The notes under the pieces are model-generated. The model was not told where the DNA came from. It ran no database searches and saw nothing but the letters and a program-made list of their open reading frames with translations. A stretch of 64,000 nt of DNA from Lagopus muta (Eukaryota > Chordata > Aves > Galliformes > Phasianidae), in the NCBI RefSeq assembly GCF_023343835.1, contig NC_064434.1, positions 3,515,505 through 3,579,504 of the forward strand, written 5' to 3'. Positions 1 to 10,100 of this stretch are shown here, piece after piece (within the stretch, counting starts at the first letter, position 1; each line of letters starts with the position of its first letter). A program made the translations under genes and the position numbers.

Positions 1-255
1 TGGCATGGCATGGCATGAGATGGGATAGGATGGGATGGCACAAGATGGCATGTGATAGAATGGCATAGGATGGGAAGGGACAGAATGGGATGAGATTGCA
101 TGGCATGGGATTGAACAAGATGGCAAGGCATGGGTTGGGATAGCATGGGATGGGATGTCATGACACGGAATGGGACCGGGTGGCAATGCATTTGTTGGGA
201 TGACATAGGATGGGATTACATGGAATGGCATGGGTTGGGATGACATGGGATGTGA
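1..255. repeat. Degenerate TGGGA/TGGCA pentamer tract
   Basis: The sequence is built from imperfect 5-bp units (TGGCA, TGGGA, TAGGA). It lies in the second intron of the minus-strand XKR5 gene. The reverse complement (TCCCA) resembles the CATCC arrays at 1.4-1.7 kb and 51.8-52.2 kb, so it may be an older, decayed relative. Confidence 0.85.
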
Positions 256-316
256 TGTCCACACCATTTTGGGCAGGGTTAGGGAGGCTGGATGGACTGT
301 GGGGTAAATCTCTCAC

Positions 317-974
317 CGCTTCCAGAGGCCAAACTGTAGGATGTGGAGAACCAGGACACTACAGCCTGGAGGGTGTCCATCTGCCTTCAACCAGAGGATG
401 CTGAGGAGTTGTGCCACGTAGCCAGGTACCAGGCAGGTGATGGTCCCACAAAACCAGCCCAGATGCCCATGGGAAAGGTAATGGATGATGGTGCAGAGCC
501 CTGGAAAGTAAGAGGGAGGCAGTGCTGGGGATGCCACACACACCAAAAAGATACAACCCACTACTTCCCCATAAGTTCACAGCCCGTGTCCCACTCTTAT
601 CTTGGGCTGCCAGCTCCTCAGGGCTTGTCAGCAGCAGCACAGCCGTCACTACCCAGGGACACAGCTAAAGGCGGGTTCAGATAAAGCGTGCCCAGCTTCA
701 AATTTAAGAAAAAAATTCAACATTTTCAGAGTTTTCTCTTTTTTGTTTTATAAAGGAGAACATAGCTAGAGGCTGCGCGGATCCCGAAACCCCTCGTTTA
801 GGGAGTAAAGGAGGGGCAAGCGGAGGGGTCCAGGCTAGGGGTGATGCGAGCACGGAGGCACAGCGCTCTCTCCTTTCTCCCCGCGCAATTCCCGCGCACG
901 CTGCGCGCTCACTCACTCGCTCCGCGTTCCGCCGCCAGCAGCGCCAAGCAGAGCGCCGGGCAAAACCCGCGCAT
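317..974 (-). CDS. XKR5: XK-related protein 5, exons 1 and 2 (5' part only)
   Basis: Two coding exons are visible, 974-917 and 500-317, and the gene continues past the left edge. Exon 1 starts with ATG at 974-972, encodes MRGFCPALCLALLAAERGA and ends at a GTGAGT donor. Exon 2 follows a pyrimidine-rich TTTCCAG acceptor and completes an Arg codon (A|GG). It encodes about 61 residues including GYVAQLLSILWLKADGHPPG and HILQFGLWKR, then a GTGAGA donor. From memory this aligns well with the N-terminus of human XKR5 (..AARLYTVAYY.., ..LSYLWFRADGHPGHCS.., LLQLGVWKRHW). XKR proteins are multi-pass membrane proteins; some family members are caspase-activated phospholipid scramblases, but the role of XKR5 is not settled. 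Human XKR5 lies beside DEFB1 at 8p23, so its presence here anchors the bird cluster to the mammalian defensin locus. Exon 1 sits in a CpG island. Confidence 0.85.
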
Positions 975-1215
975 CCTGCGCGCAGCAAGAGGAGGAGGAG
1001 GAAGAGGAGGAGGAAGAGGAGGAGGAAACACGGGAGCACCTCCCCACATGTGCCTCCCCCCGCCCCGCCGCGGGGTCGTTACGTCATGCTGCTTGCTTTT
1101 CGCAGGCTTTTTGGGGCCCCGCGTGGACCGTGGGGATGGTTGGCGCATCCCGATGTCCCCTCTTGTCCCCGCGGCACTGAGCACTAGGTGGCAGCCGGGG
1201 CACGGAGTGAGGTGC
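770..1215. promoter_or_regulatory. CpG island over XKR5 exon 1
   Basis: CpG-dense sequence (many CGCG, GCGC and CCGCC runs) unlike the surrounding AT-rich intergenic DNA. It covers the XKR5 start codon. A TTACGTCA element near 1079-1086 matches a CRE/ATF site and lies about 105 bp upstream of the minus-strand ATG. A purine (AGG)n tract lies at about 986-1030. The island is probably the XKR5 promoter. Confidence 0.75.
986..1030. repeat. (AGG)n purine tract
   Basis: Interrupted AGG/AAG triplets inside the CpG island, immediately upstream of the minus-strand XKR5 start codon, in the likely 5' UTR or core promoter. Confidence 0.85.
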
Positions 1216-1364
1216 TGCCGCAGATTAGTCGCGTTATTTTTCCTCCCCTCCGTCGGAATAGATGGCTGCTAATGAAGTCCAAATAGCGGCCACACATTTG
1301 TGAGTGGTTTTGGAAAATCATGCAGGATGCTCCCGAAGCTCCGCGGATCCACTGGGCCGTCAGG

Positions 1365-1740
1365 AGTTATCCCATCCCATGGCATCCCATGCCGTCCCAA
1401 CCCATCCCGTTCTGTGCCATGCCGTGCCATGCCATGCCATGCTATCCCATCCATTCCATCTCATCCCATGTCATGACATCCCATGTCAGGACATCCCATC
1501 TCATCCCTTGCTGTCCCATGCTATGCTATCCCATCCCATCCCATCTCATCCCATGTCATGACATCCCATGTCAGGACATCCCATCTCATCCCTTGCTGTC
1601 CCATGCTATGCTATCCCATCCCATCCCACCCCACCCCATCCCACCCCATCCCATCCCATCCCATCCCATCCCATCCCATCCCATCCCATCCCATCCCATC
1701 CCATCCCATCCCATCCCATCCCATCCCATCCCATCCCATA
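1365..1740. repeat. (CATCC)n / CCATC pentameric satellite
   Basis: Degenerate pentamers at the left (1365-1625, including two near-identical 85-bp higher-order repeats around 1470-1640) become a pure CATCC array from about 1640 to 1740. The right flank (1741-1825) is shared with the array ending near 52216. Confidence 0.95.
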
Positions 1741-1826
1741 TGAGCATGTTTGGGGGATTTCACTCATTTTTCTGCTGTTTTTTTTTTTTTAATTTCAGCA
1801 AGTTCCTTGGCAACCCTTGGAACTAA
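1741..1826 (+). repeat. Flank shared with the satellite at 52.2 kb
   Basis: The sequence starting TATGAGCATGTTTGGGGG, then TTTCACTCATTTTTCTGCTG, a T-run and TTGGCAACC..TGGAAC recurs with few changes at 52217-52300. The satellite and this flank are therefore two copies of one longer element or duplicated segment. Confidence 0.8.
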
Positions 1827-2236
1827 GCCTGGACTCTGCTGGTTTAAGCAGCAGTCTGTCATCCAACTCTGTTTCCCGAGTTCTCTATAGATACCCAGTG
1901 TGTAATGCCTGTCTCTCCATGCCCCATGCTTCCCTCTTGATACTTGCATATGAACAGTGACCCAAACCTGTGTGCTCAGGGATGTCCTGCTGGCTGGGGA
2001 GCCAAACTACTCTCTGATTTTAGAAGGAGTGCAACTGGGATTTCTGTCTCTGGCACTGATTTTTCCAACCATGGAAGAACTTTGCATCCTGCAGGACTTG
2101 CATTTAAGCATCCCCTGAATGAAAAAAAAAAAGTGATGTATGGTCTACAGCCTATATTTCCTTTTGTTATGCTAAAAAGCCACTCACATCTCCAATGAAA
2201 CTAAATACAGACAGTGGTGAAATCACCTCTGCACAT

Positions 2237-2292
2237 AGCATGGCATGGGCTGGCATGGGGTGGCGTAACATGGGATGGAGTGGCATGGGATG
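2237..2292. repeat. Short TGGCA/TGGGA pentamer tract
   Basis: A few degenerate TGGCA and TGGGA units upstream of AvBD14, of the same type as the tract at 1-255. Confidence 0.7.
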
Positions 2293-2440
2293 TCTGCCCC
2301 ATTTTTGCAGGCTTATTGGGGTGGAGCATGTTGTGCTATGCATCCACACAGGAATTGTAATTGGAGGTTACCACACACATCCTTCAAACCTGTTATTTGT
2401 AAGATTGCTACATCCCTGGTGATCACATTCAACAAAGCTT

Positions 2441-2447
2441 TATAAAG
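2441..2447 (+). promoter_or_regulatory. TATA box of AvBD14
   Basis: TATAAAG lies 51 bp upstream of the AvBD14 ATG, with no splice acceptor needed between them. It predicts a short, uninterrupted 5' UTR. Confidence 0.7.
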
Positions 2448-2491
2448 AGAGGTTCATTCCTTCCTCTTGGTCTCAGCAGCTTCAGTGGGAC

Positions 2492-3039
2492 ATGGCAATG
2501 TCAGCCAAAGCCACGGGCATATTCCTCCTGCTTCTTGTTCTGCTGGCAGTACCCCAGGCTGCTCCAGGTAAGTGTAAATATAATCAAAGGTCATTTTTTA
2601 TGTTTGGGAAGTTTTTTATGTTCTGTAAGTGAGGAATGAACTCGTGACGCATCGATGTGATGCTTGGTGCTGGGTCTGGTAGACGAGTGCTGAGTAGGCA
2701 AACTCCAGTTGGCACTTTCAGGACTAGGGGGGAGAACCTCACAGCCTGCGTGGATGCTTTCAGACATTGCAGCAAAACTCAACAGTGGGTTCACATTCCT
2801 CTTGCTGAACCGACCTGTGCTACCTGCAGGCTGAGCTGCTAGCATGGGGACCAGATTTCTTCACGCTTGGAAGTCCAATGGAAGAGTCTCACAGGTTCTT
2901 TTCCTCCATTGCAGAGTCGGACACGGTCACGTGTCGGAAGATGAAGGGCAAGTGTTCATTCTTGCTGTGTCCTTTCTTCAAGAGATCCACTGGTACCTGC
3001 TACAATGGACTGGCAAAGTGCTGCAGACCCTTTTGGTGA
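2492..3039 (+). CDS. AvBD14: Avian beta-defensin 14
   Basis: Secreted cationic antimicrobial peptide. Coding exons are 2492-2567 (signal peptide, GTAAGT donor) and 2915-3039 (TTGCAG acceptor, stop TGA), giving 66 residues. The six beta-defensin cysteines are at 32, 39, 44, 54, 61 and 62. The mature part, from ESDTVTCRKMKGKCSF to CCRPFW, differs from chicken AvBD14 as I recall it by one residue (Ser to Thr in KRSTGTC). Unusually for the cluster there are only two coding exons: the stop lies in the mature exon. The chicken start Met appears as ACG here (residue 8, Thr), so translation probably begins at the upstream in-frame ATG at 2492 or 2498, which adds MAMSAKA. A poly(A) signal is at 3819-3824. 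Confidence 0.93.
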
Positions 3040-3691
3040 CATTCCATGGTCTGTGTCGAGCTGGTAGCCTTGGTAGTGTCACTAGCAATGACAGCAGTAG
3101 TGTAACATCATCCTTCCCTACGTGGCCATGCTGTTGTTTGTTGTGTTGCTATCCTGGAGCTGGGAAAGGCACTTTGGCAGGAAGCCTCGCTCTTTGTCCG
3201 TAGATCCATATCTAGGGAATCGCTGTGCTCCTCATCCCCTGAATGCTGCCCCTCCACCGCCACCGAGGCAGGGTGAGCTGTGAGCCTGAAATGGGACAAC
3301 TCCCCTCTTTTCCAAAGATGTTTTTTGATGGGAATTTCCTACTTGTGTCAAGAGCAGCACCGTGCCTCCCATGCAATGCAGACCTGTCACACTCAACTTT
3401 CCTGTGACAGCCGCCCACAAAGCCCCAAAGGCCACATCATATTTAGGAGGCTCATGTCTGTTAATCTGCCCACCTTCCTCATGCAGTATTTTCTGAACAG
3501 ATGTGTGAATGCGAGATATCACCCTCACCTTCCTTTCTTCACTGTAGGATCTCGCTTCTTTTCTTTAGACCCTAAATTTCCTCACATCTCCTTTTAAGTG
3601 TCTCATCTGAAGGCTTTCATCTTCCATCATGGCCAACTCCCACCTGCCCTCTTTTGTGACCCAGCTGGACACTGAAGTCTTCTGCTCTCCT

Positions 3692-3755
3692 GCAGGCTCT
3701 GAGCTTACAAAGTAGAAGTGGTTTGTGAACTTACAAAGTAGAAGCAGTTTGTACC
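3692..3755. repeat. Two-copy tandem repeat in AvBD14 3' region
   Basis: The phrase CTTACAAAGTAGAAG followed by (T/C)(G/A)GTTTGT occurs twice, about 28 bp apart. It lies in the presumed AvBD14 3' UTR. Confidence 0.7.
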
Positions 3756-3818
3756 CTTTTTCTCTTCTGTAACATGTATTCAAAGAGCCTACTTTGCAAA
3801 TTATTTGTGTAAATATGT

Positions 3819-3824
3819 AATAAA
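3819..3824 (+). terminator. Poly(A) signal, AvBD14
   Basis: AATAAA, 780 bp after the AvBD14 stop and the first good signal downstream. The long 3' UTR makes the assignment tentative. Confidence 0.5.
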
Positions 3825-3957
3825 GCACGGGTAATAACGCTAAGCTTTTTAAACCATTAATTGGTGAGGTGTGTTTTGATCCCTCTGATTTCTGAGGTCT
3901 ATGGCCATTTGTTCTCCACAGCCCTGCCCATGGTGGCTGTGGAGCTGTTGGGAATGA

Positions 3958-4145
3958 TCATAGAATCACAGAACCATAGAATGGCTTGGGTTGGAAAGGG
4001 CATCAAGGATCATGAAGCTCCAACCCCTTGCTGCAGGTAGGGCCACCCACCTCACATTTCATAGCAGCCCAGGCTGCCCAGAGCCCCATCCAACCTGGCC
4101 TTGAACACCTCCAGGGATGGACGGGGCATCCACAACTTCTCTGTC
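3958..4145 (-). mobile_element. CR1 LINE fragment (3' end)
   Basis: It begins with the typical CR1 end ATCATAGAATCACAGAA and continues through the conserved CAGGCTGCCCAGAGCC and GGCCTTGAACACCTCCAGGG stretches. 5'-truncated, minus orientation. Confidence 0.9.
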
Positions 4146-4149
4146 CCTG

Positions 4150-4325
4150 CTGGCCACCTCTCTTCTGATGGAATGATGTGGGGTTGGGATCACTACTGGT
4201 ATGTGATGTTGGGTTGAAGTATTGGCATGCACTCTTAACCCTGCCCACAGCATGGGGGCTGGAATTAGATAGCTTCTGAGGTCTCTTCCAACCCAAACCA
4301 TTCTGTGATCCCATGATTCTGTGTC
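4150..4325 (+). mobile_element. CR1 LINE fragment (3' end)
   Basis: A plus-strand CR1 tail (GAGGTCTCTTCCAACCC..CATTCTGTGATCCCATGATTCTG), head-to-head with the preceding minus copy. The left limit is approximate. Confidence 0.7.
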
Positions 4326-4330
4326 ATCCA

Positions 4331-6285
4331 TCCACATCCAGCTCGTGAGCACCTACAGAACTTGGGAAAGGTTTTCTAGGTCATGCCTTATGCAGGCCCG
4401 CGTCAGGACAGGGTTTGGTCAACTCTGCATTTCAGATTTATTCAACCTGGAATAAACATGCACTGCACTTGGTGTTATTGTACAGCACGTTGCCATGACC
4501 AAAGAAACAGTCATTAATAATAATCAGGTTCTCCGAGCCCAAAGGTGCTATTTGAACCTCAATCATTCCTTCCATCTAGGGATTGGAAAGTCCTTCGTGC
4601 TTGTGAACTGAGCCTTGCATGGCCTGTAGGAGGCAGCTAAACAAACACAAAGCTCCTGCTGTTCTCATTATGCCACGCTCTTCCACCCAGGATTAAGGTT
4701 AACTCCTTTTGTTCAGGAAGAAGAAATAATTATAGCCAAAAAAGCAGGAATTTGGTGGGATGCCAAAAAGGTGTGGTGACTCTCACAGGGCTGGTTTGCT
4801 GGAATAGCTGTGAATGAGACTCCACAGTGGTTGTATAACAATTGCAATTAGGAAACCAATGGCATTAAAGGTAGTGCAAGAATCTCAGCTTGTCATGAAC
4901 AGATGAAGAACGTGGGGGATGAACTGGGGAGATGTCAGAAAGGTCATTGCCTCCTGGTCTCCTGCCAGGAGGAGAAGAAAGATCTTGAGTCTTCTGCTCT
5001 GATGTCTGATTCTGTTTATCCCTTTCCAGAGCAAGTGCAGGTGCTCTTAAGAAAAGAGCGTGCAATATCTTCCTTAAATATGACCAACAGGTGGGGACAG
5101 CAGATCCCTCTGTGTGGTACACAACTGCTGCTGGCCACCACAACCCAGAAATGTCTCTACGTTGTGGCTACGATGGGGCAGGTATGGAACAATCTCTTTT
5201 TTCACTAAACTCAGGTGGATTCCCTCGATTGGAAAGATGGATGCTGTAAGATTTGGGCTGTGCTGAACTGGAAACACCTTCAGCATTTGAAAACTTTAAG
5301 CTAAGGCTTGGCAAGATGCGGGGCATGGAGGTATCATGAGAACGATAGCGAGCGTCACAGCCAACTGCACGACCACGTGTCCCCATTAGCACTGTCCCCC
5401 ACATAGGGCAGGAGGTGGCAGAGGAAAAGGGAGCCTACAGATGGGATGTCACATGGACCCAGCTGGCCCTCAGCTGCTGAGCCACTCCAGTGTGTTGCTA
5501 CCACCCAAATATTTGCCAGCACCTGAGTGGGAGGCTGGAGCAACAGTCCCTCCTCGATGGACCCAAAGGATGGGTCACCCCTGCTGCATGATGCTCAGAG
5601 CAGTTGTGAGGGGTGGGCCAGGATACTGGGAGGGTATAGAGATTGTATTTTTGATACAAAAGGCTGATTCAGGGGAAAAAACATCCTGGCACCTCCAGGG
5701 AAAGTTTCTTCTGGATTTGGGAGTGAGTGGTGCAAAGGTGCTAAAAAACAGACAGAAACTGTTTGTCAGCCTCTCTGTAGCAATAACAACAGTACAATTA
5801 ACTTTAACTGCACAATGAGATCATATATATTTAATGTGTGAATATCCAGTCTCAAAAAGAAGCAAAAATGAGTGCAAAAAAGCATCAAAAGAAGCAGCCA
5901 AGAGGAGCAAGAAGCCTGCAGGCAGCCTGGAAGCTGCTAAAAGAAGGCTGTGCTGGAGAACGCAGTAAAATATTTGCTTTGACTCCAAAAGAAAACAAAG
6001 AGGTCTAAGAAAAATCCCCGCAGGGCATGAAAGGCAGTGAGTTGGGGCTCACATAGGGAAGGGCTCAGCAGTGAGCAAAGGGCTGACAGAAAACAGTAAC
6101 TCCCATAGAACGTGGCAGGTCTGCTTCAAATAGGAGTGAAAGAGGCCTGAAAAGGAGGGTGAAGATCCTCTTGTAACACATCCCTGGAGAAAAAGCAGGA
6201 ATTTCTCTAAGCGCATGGAAAGTGTGAGGGGGGTTGCGATGGGGAAGGTGTAGGAGGATGTTCAGGGGCAGGTGCTTCTGCCCCT
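4331..6285. other. Gene-free spacer between AvBD14 and AvBD4
   Basis: I searched both strands for the defensin exon signatures (MRILYLL-type signal exon; C-x6-C-x4-C...CC exon) and found none. AT-rich, single-copy-looking DNA. Confidence 0.6.
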
Positions 6286-6289
6286 GGCA

Positions 6290-6412
6290 ATGCAATGCTT
6301 GAGGCCAGGCTCTGGGCACCCATGGAGCTGTGGGTGTCCCTGTTCACTGCAGGGAGTTGGAACTAGATGGCCTTCAATTGTCCCTTCCAACTCGCACCAT
6401 TCTATGATAATA
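6290..6412 (+). mobile_element. CR1 LINE fragment (3' end)
   Basis: Plus-strand CR1 tail with GGAACTAGATGGCCTT, TCCCTTCCAACTC and CATTCTATGAT. Confidence 0.8.
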
Positions 6413-6639
6413 AAACCGCTGGCACGGGTGGTGAAGCTGTGGCTCAGAAAGCTGCTGTCACATTCACAGACAACACGATCGTAATTGGCAGTTCTACCTG
6501 AGGGGCACAATGGGAAATCTTAACCCGTGAATGGAGGCAGGGACTGGATTACTGTATTTCATTTTACGGTGACCTATTTCTTACCTTTGTAAAGAAAAAC
6601 AATGAAAATCGATGGAGACAGTACTTCCTCTTTGCAAAG

Positions 6640-6722
6640 TTGTGGGGAAATACTGGTGGGAGGTGGACGGTTGGACTGGATGATCCTGGAGGTCTTTTCC
6701 AACCTTGGTGATTCTATGACTT
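6640..6722 (+). mobile_element. CR1 LINE fragment (3' tail)
   Basis: Contains GGTTGGACTGGATGATCCT, GGTCTTTTCCAACC and GATTCTATGA, the CR1 3' end. Very short. Confidence 0.85.
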
Positions 6723-6779
6723 CCAGCTCTAAGAGTTAATTTTGCCTTCTGCAGCAACGTGCTTTGGGTTTTGATGAGA

Positions 6780-6905
6780 GCAGTCATGGAACGGCTCATG
6801 TTGGAGGGGACCTTAAAGACCATCCAGTTCCCAGCCTCCTGCCACGAGCAGGGCTGCCCCCCACCACACCAAGCTGCCCAGCATCCCACCCAAAACTCAG
6901 TCATG
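6780..6905 (-). mobile_element. CR1 LINE fragment
   Basis: Minus-strand CR1 similarity (ATGTTGGAGGGGACCTTAAA, CACCAAGCTGCCCAGCATCC). Moderately decayed. Confidence 0.7.
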
Positions 6906-7814
6906 AATATGACCAATGAGCTGGGCAGTTATTTCATTGACCAAACAAATCCTGACAGGAGTTTCTCCTTAAATACCAACAACATCCTAATTACCTCTTT
7001 TCAGACCATCTCCAACAGGCACTTGAGGCAAAGCCACACCACGATGGAGGCTGAGGTGAATAGCACGGACGTGGCCAGACTCTGCCTTTTGGCCTGGAGA
7101 TAAACCTGGTGCAGGTTAGCTCCCTAGCACAGATGCAGCACATTATTCTGTGTTAAACAAGCAATTAAATTGAGCAATAACAACTAGCACCACTCCCGCT
7201 AACCACAAAGCCCACCTGAACTGAGCAGTTGCCATGACAGAAACCTTGAGCAAGTCGCTGTGGTCTAACGTTGCACAAACAGAGGTCCCAAGGTCATTTT
7301 GCAGGCAGCTCAGCGCATTTCTTGAGGTGATGCTGCAATATTTTGGAAGCAATAACCTTACAGGAGGATGCTAACAGAGGAGATCTGTTGAACGTCGCCT
7401 CAACTGTCCCCAGAACTGCAGACATCTCCTGATTGGAAGAAGAAGAAGAAGAAGAGCAAGCATCCTTCCCAGCCTCCAGAAACCACATAGAGCCACTCTC
7501 TGCTCCTCCATCTTAATGCATTTGGGTGGCTGACGCTGACCTGCAGGACTACTCCGACCCAGAGCCTCCTCATTCGTGGTAATGACCCAAATCTTCTCAT
7601 TATTCAGCCTCTCTTCTACAGCTCTGTCCTTCTGAAAATGGCTGGAGATTTCAGACCTTCCATGGATAGCTGCTTTACTCTGTCATAACCTTAACCATGC
7701 AGCAGCTCAGTCCATCAAGCATTAGTTTAGGCAAATATTGATTAGAAAGAAGAATTTGTGTTGGCTGCAGAAGGAGATCTAAGAGGAAATAGTTCTGGAA
7801 GTGAACAAGAAAGT
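6906..7814. other. Gene-free spacer
   Basis: No recognised gene. A short (GAA)n run lies at about 7437-7459. Confidence 0.5.
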
Positions 7815-7893
7815 GGTCACAGGTTGATGGGTTGGGCATGGGTTGGTGGTTGGACTAGATGACCTTCATAGTCTTTCCAATCTTAATGATTCC
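7815..7893 (+). mobile_element. CR1 LINE fragment (3' tail)
   Basis: GGTTGGACTAGATGACCTTC, GTCTTTCCAATC and AATGATTCC mark a CR1 3' end about 260 bp upstream of the AvBD4 TATA box. Confidence 0.85.
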
Positions 7894-8158
7894 TTCTCTC
7901 CTCTTGCTTTGGAATGGTTTGGAAAGGTGCTTAGTGCTGCCTTGCATGAATATAATAACAACTGTCGTGTTTTGGTGTCTGAATTAACAACTTCCACAAG
8001 GCAAATTGAATTTATTGCAGTGTACTGCAATGTATCAAGCAACTTAGGATAAATGTACTTAATTAACACAGTAATTAAAAGGTGGATATAAAATTGTATT
8101 GTTCTGCACAGAAGCTTCTACATGTCATCCAGGGAACCTTTAAGGCAAAGCACATGAC

Positions 8159-8165
8159 TATAAAG
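8159..8165 (+). promoter_or_regulatory. Possible TATA box of AvBD4
   Basis: TATAAAG lies 139 bp upstream of the AvBD4 ATG. A TTTCTTTGCAG acceptor ends at 8268, so the 5' UTR may be spliced. The first exon could not be fixed. Confidence 0.4.
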
Positions 8166-8297
8166 AGTATTCTATCTGATTCTCAATGATGATTTCTGTC
8201 CTTCACTCCTCAGCCCACCATGTTTGTGGGACACTGCTTATTAACATCTCAATGTCATTTCTTTGCAGTGACAGGATTTCCCAGCCTGTCTTCTGCC

Positions 8298-9156
8298 ATG
8301 AAAATCCTCTGCTTTTTCACTGTGCTCCTCTTCGTGGTAGTTCACCAAGCTGTGGGTAAGGAATAAATGGAAATGTGAGGCTGTATACAAGCCGTATGAT
8401 ATTGGTGTCTCATAAAGGTTTTCTGTCCCCTTTGGGAGGTGGATCAAATTTTGTGCTTAAAGAAATTTTGCTGTCACTAGCTCACCCTACAACAACTACA
8501 ACAGGTGATCCCTAATAACACATTCTGAAGTCACACAGAAAAAAAGAAATGGGGTCCCACGCTCTCCAAATGTGCTTTGCTTCAGGACTTTGCACTTGGG
8601 TTGGGGAGGGTGAAGATCACACTGATAGCTTCTGCGCTGCCTCAAGTTGCACCAGGAGTGGTCCAGGTTGGATATTAGGAAAAAAAATTCTCAGAAAGAG
8701 TGATGATGCAGTGGCACAGCTGCCCAGGGAGGTGGTGGGGTCACCGTCCATAGATGTGCTGAAGAACCAGGGGATGTGGCACTGAGGGACAGAATGGGCA
8801 TGGTGGGGATGGGCTGGGGTTGGACCGGGTGATCTTGGAGGTCTTTTCCAACCTGAATTATTCTGTGATCCCATGAATAGTCTCCCTTTTCTTTTTAATT
8901 GTTCAGGCTTTCCCCGTCCTCCAAGACACGATCTCCGATGTGGATATCGTGGCACCTTCTGCTTCCCTGGGAAATGCCCTGATGGGAATGCTTACCTGGG
9001 GCCATGCCATTCTGGGTATTCTTGCTGTAGATGGTAAGATTAAGACTTGACTGTGGCTAAACTGACTTCCAAGATTCAAGTTCTATATGGTGGGATTTTC
9101 CCCTTCAACTTACGTGTGAAAACTCGGTACTGTTGTTTCCTCTGCATAGGTTATAG
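8298..9156 (+). CDS. AvBD4: Avian beta-defensin 4
   Basis: Secreted antimicrobial beta-defensin of 63 residues, the same length as I recall for chicken AvBD4. Coding exons are 8298-8355 (signal MKILCFFTVLLFVVVHQAV), 8907-9033 (mature peptide) and 9150-9156 (G TTA TAG, completing Trp and adding Leu). Six cysteines are at 31, 38, 43, 53, 59 and 60. The core CGYRGTFCFPGKCPDGNAYL matches chicken AvBD4 with few changes. If the second intron were retained, the codon spanning the donor would still read TGG and the next TAA, so only the last Leu would be lost. The first coding intron carries a CR1 insertion. The AATAAA at 9270-9275 is 114 bp after the stop. Confidence 0.95.
8640..8878 (+). mobile_element. 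CR1 LINE fragment in AvBD4 intron
   Basis: Plus-strand CR1 covering GGTTGGATATTAGGAAAAA through GGTCTTTTCCAACC and CTGTGATCCCATGA. It ends 28 bp before the AvBD4 mature-exon acceptor. Confidence 0.9.
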
Positions 9157-9269
9157 TGTGAGTAATTGCACAGGATCTCCAGAAGTCTGGGAATGATCTC
9201 TTCTTGCGTTGTTGGATTCAGGGAACCATGGCACCGGTCATTCTTTTAACAAACATCTGCCATTCTTTT

Positions 9270-9275
9270 AATAAA
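9270..9275 (+). terminator. Poly(A) signal, AvBD4
   Basis: AATAAA 114 bp downstream of the AvBD4 stop codon. Confidence 0.8.
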
Positions 9276-9279
9276 AGTG

Positions 9280-9940
9280 ATTTCTGGGGAGATTGTGTGG
9301 CAGCCATGTGTGTTTTTGTTACTAATTTCATTAGAAGTAGCATTAATCCTCAGAAGCTTGAACAAGATAAGAATTCTGAAATCAGATTCAGGTATGTTTA
9401 GTTTGCCAAAATGCCCTTTTGTGCTGCTGGTTGAATGGGTACCAGCATGTTCTTCACCCAGACCTGCTAGGAGCCACTGTCCTGATCCAGTCATCACTCC
9501 CATAGGGAGTATGAAAGTATTCTCCAGTGTAACTCTTGTAAAAAATCTGTTCTGAACATATGAGGTCCAGAGATTTCAGATCTGGTAAGAGCAGTCACTA
9601 TGGGATCTAAGAAGAACAAAAGGGGCAGGTAACCTTTTAAGATTCAAAGCCTGGTTTTGCTCTTGATTATTTGGGGTAATATAAATTTGCAGTAAATCCA
9701 CAACATTCACATCAGCTGCAGTAACAACTCAGGCAGTTGTAATTAGGCTCACAACATGACAATTAGACAAAGCGAATGAAAGGCCAATGCCTCTGTTATT
9801 TCATTCTCTCCTCTTGCAAAAAGGTTTCTCCTACCCCAACCTGAACCTAGTGGAAAACTCCAAAGCTGCAGGCTGCTCTGTCACCTCCTCTTTCTCCACA
9901 GTTGATCTTCCATGGTCAGGAGCATCCTGAATAGAGTAGA
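9280..9940. other. Gene-free spacer
   Basis: Nothing recognised on either strand between the AvBD4 poly(A) signal and the CR1 fragment at 9.95 kb. Confidence 0.5.
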
Positions 9941-9948
9941 ATAGAGCA

Positions 9949-10100
9949 GAATCACAGAATGGCACAATCTGTAACATTGAAAAAGACCACTAAAATCCCC
10001 AACCCCAGCCCATTCCCACCATGCCCACTGACATCCTTCAGGGCTCCTGAACACCTCCAGGGACAGTGACTCCTCCACCTCCGTGGGCAGCCTGTTCCAA
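9949..10100 (-). mobile_element. CR1 LINE fragment
   Basis: Minus-strand CR1 from AGAATCACAGAATGGCAC to GTGGGCAGCCTGTTCCAA. It directly abuts the pentamer block that follows. Confidence 0.85.

Noticed and set aside
1320-1826. Long open frames of repeating SHPIP/HPIPS residues
   Set aside because: They are translations of the CATCC satellite, which has no stops in several frames. No protein evidence.
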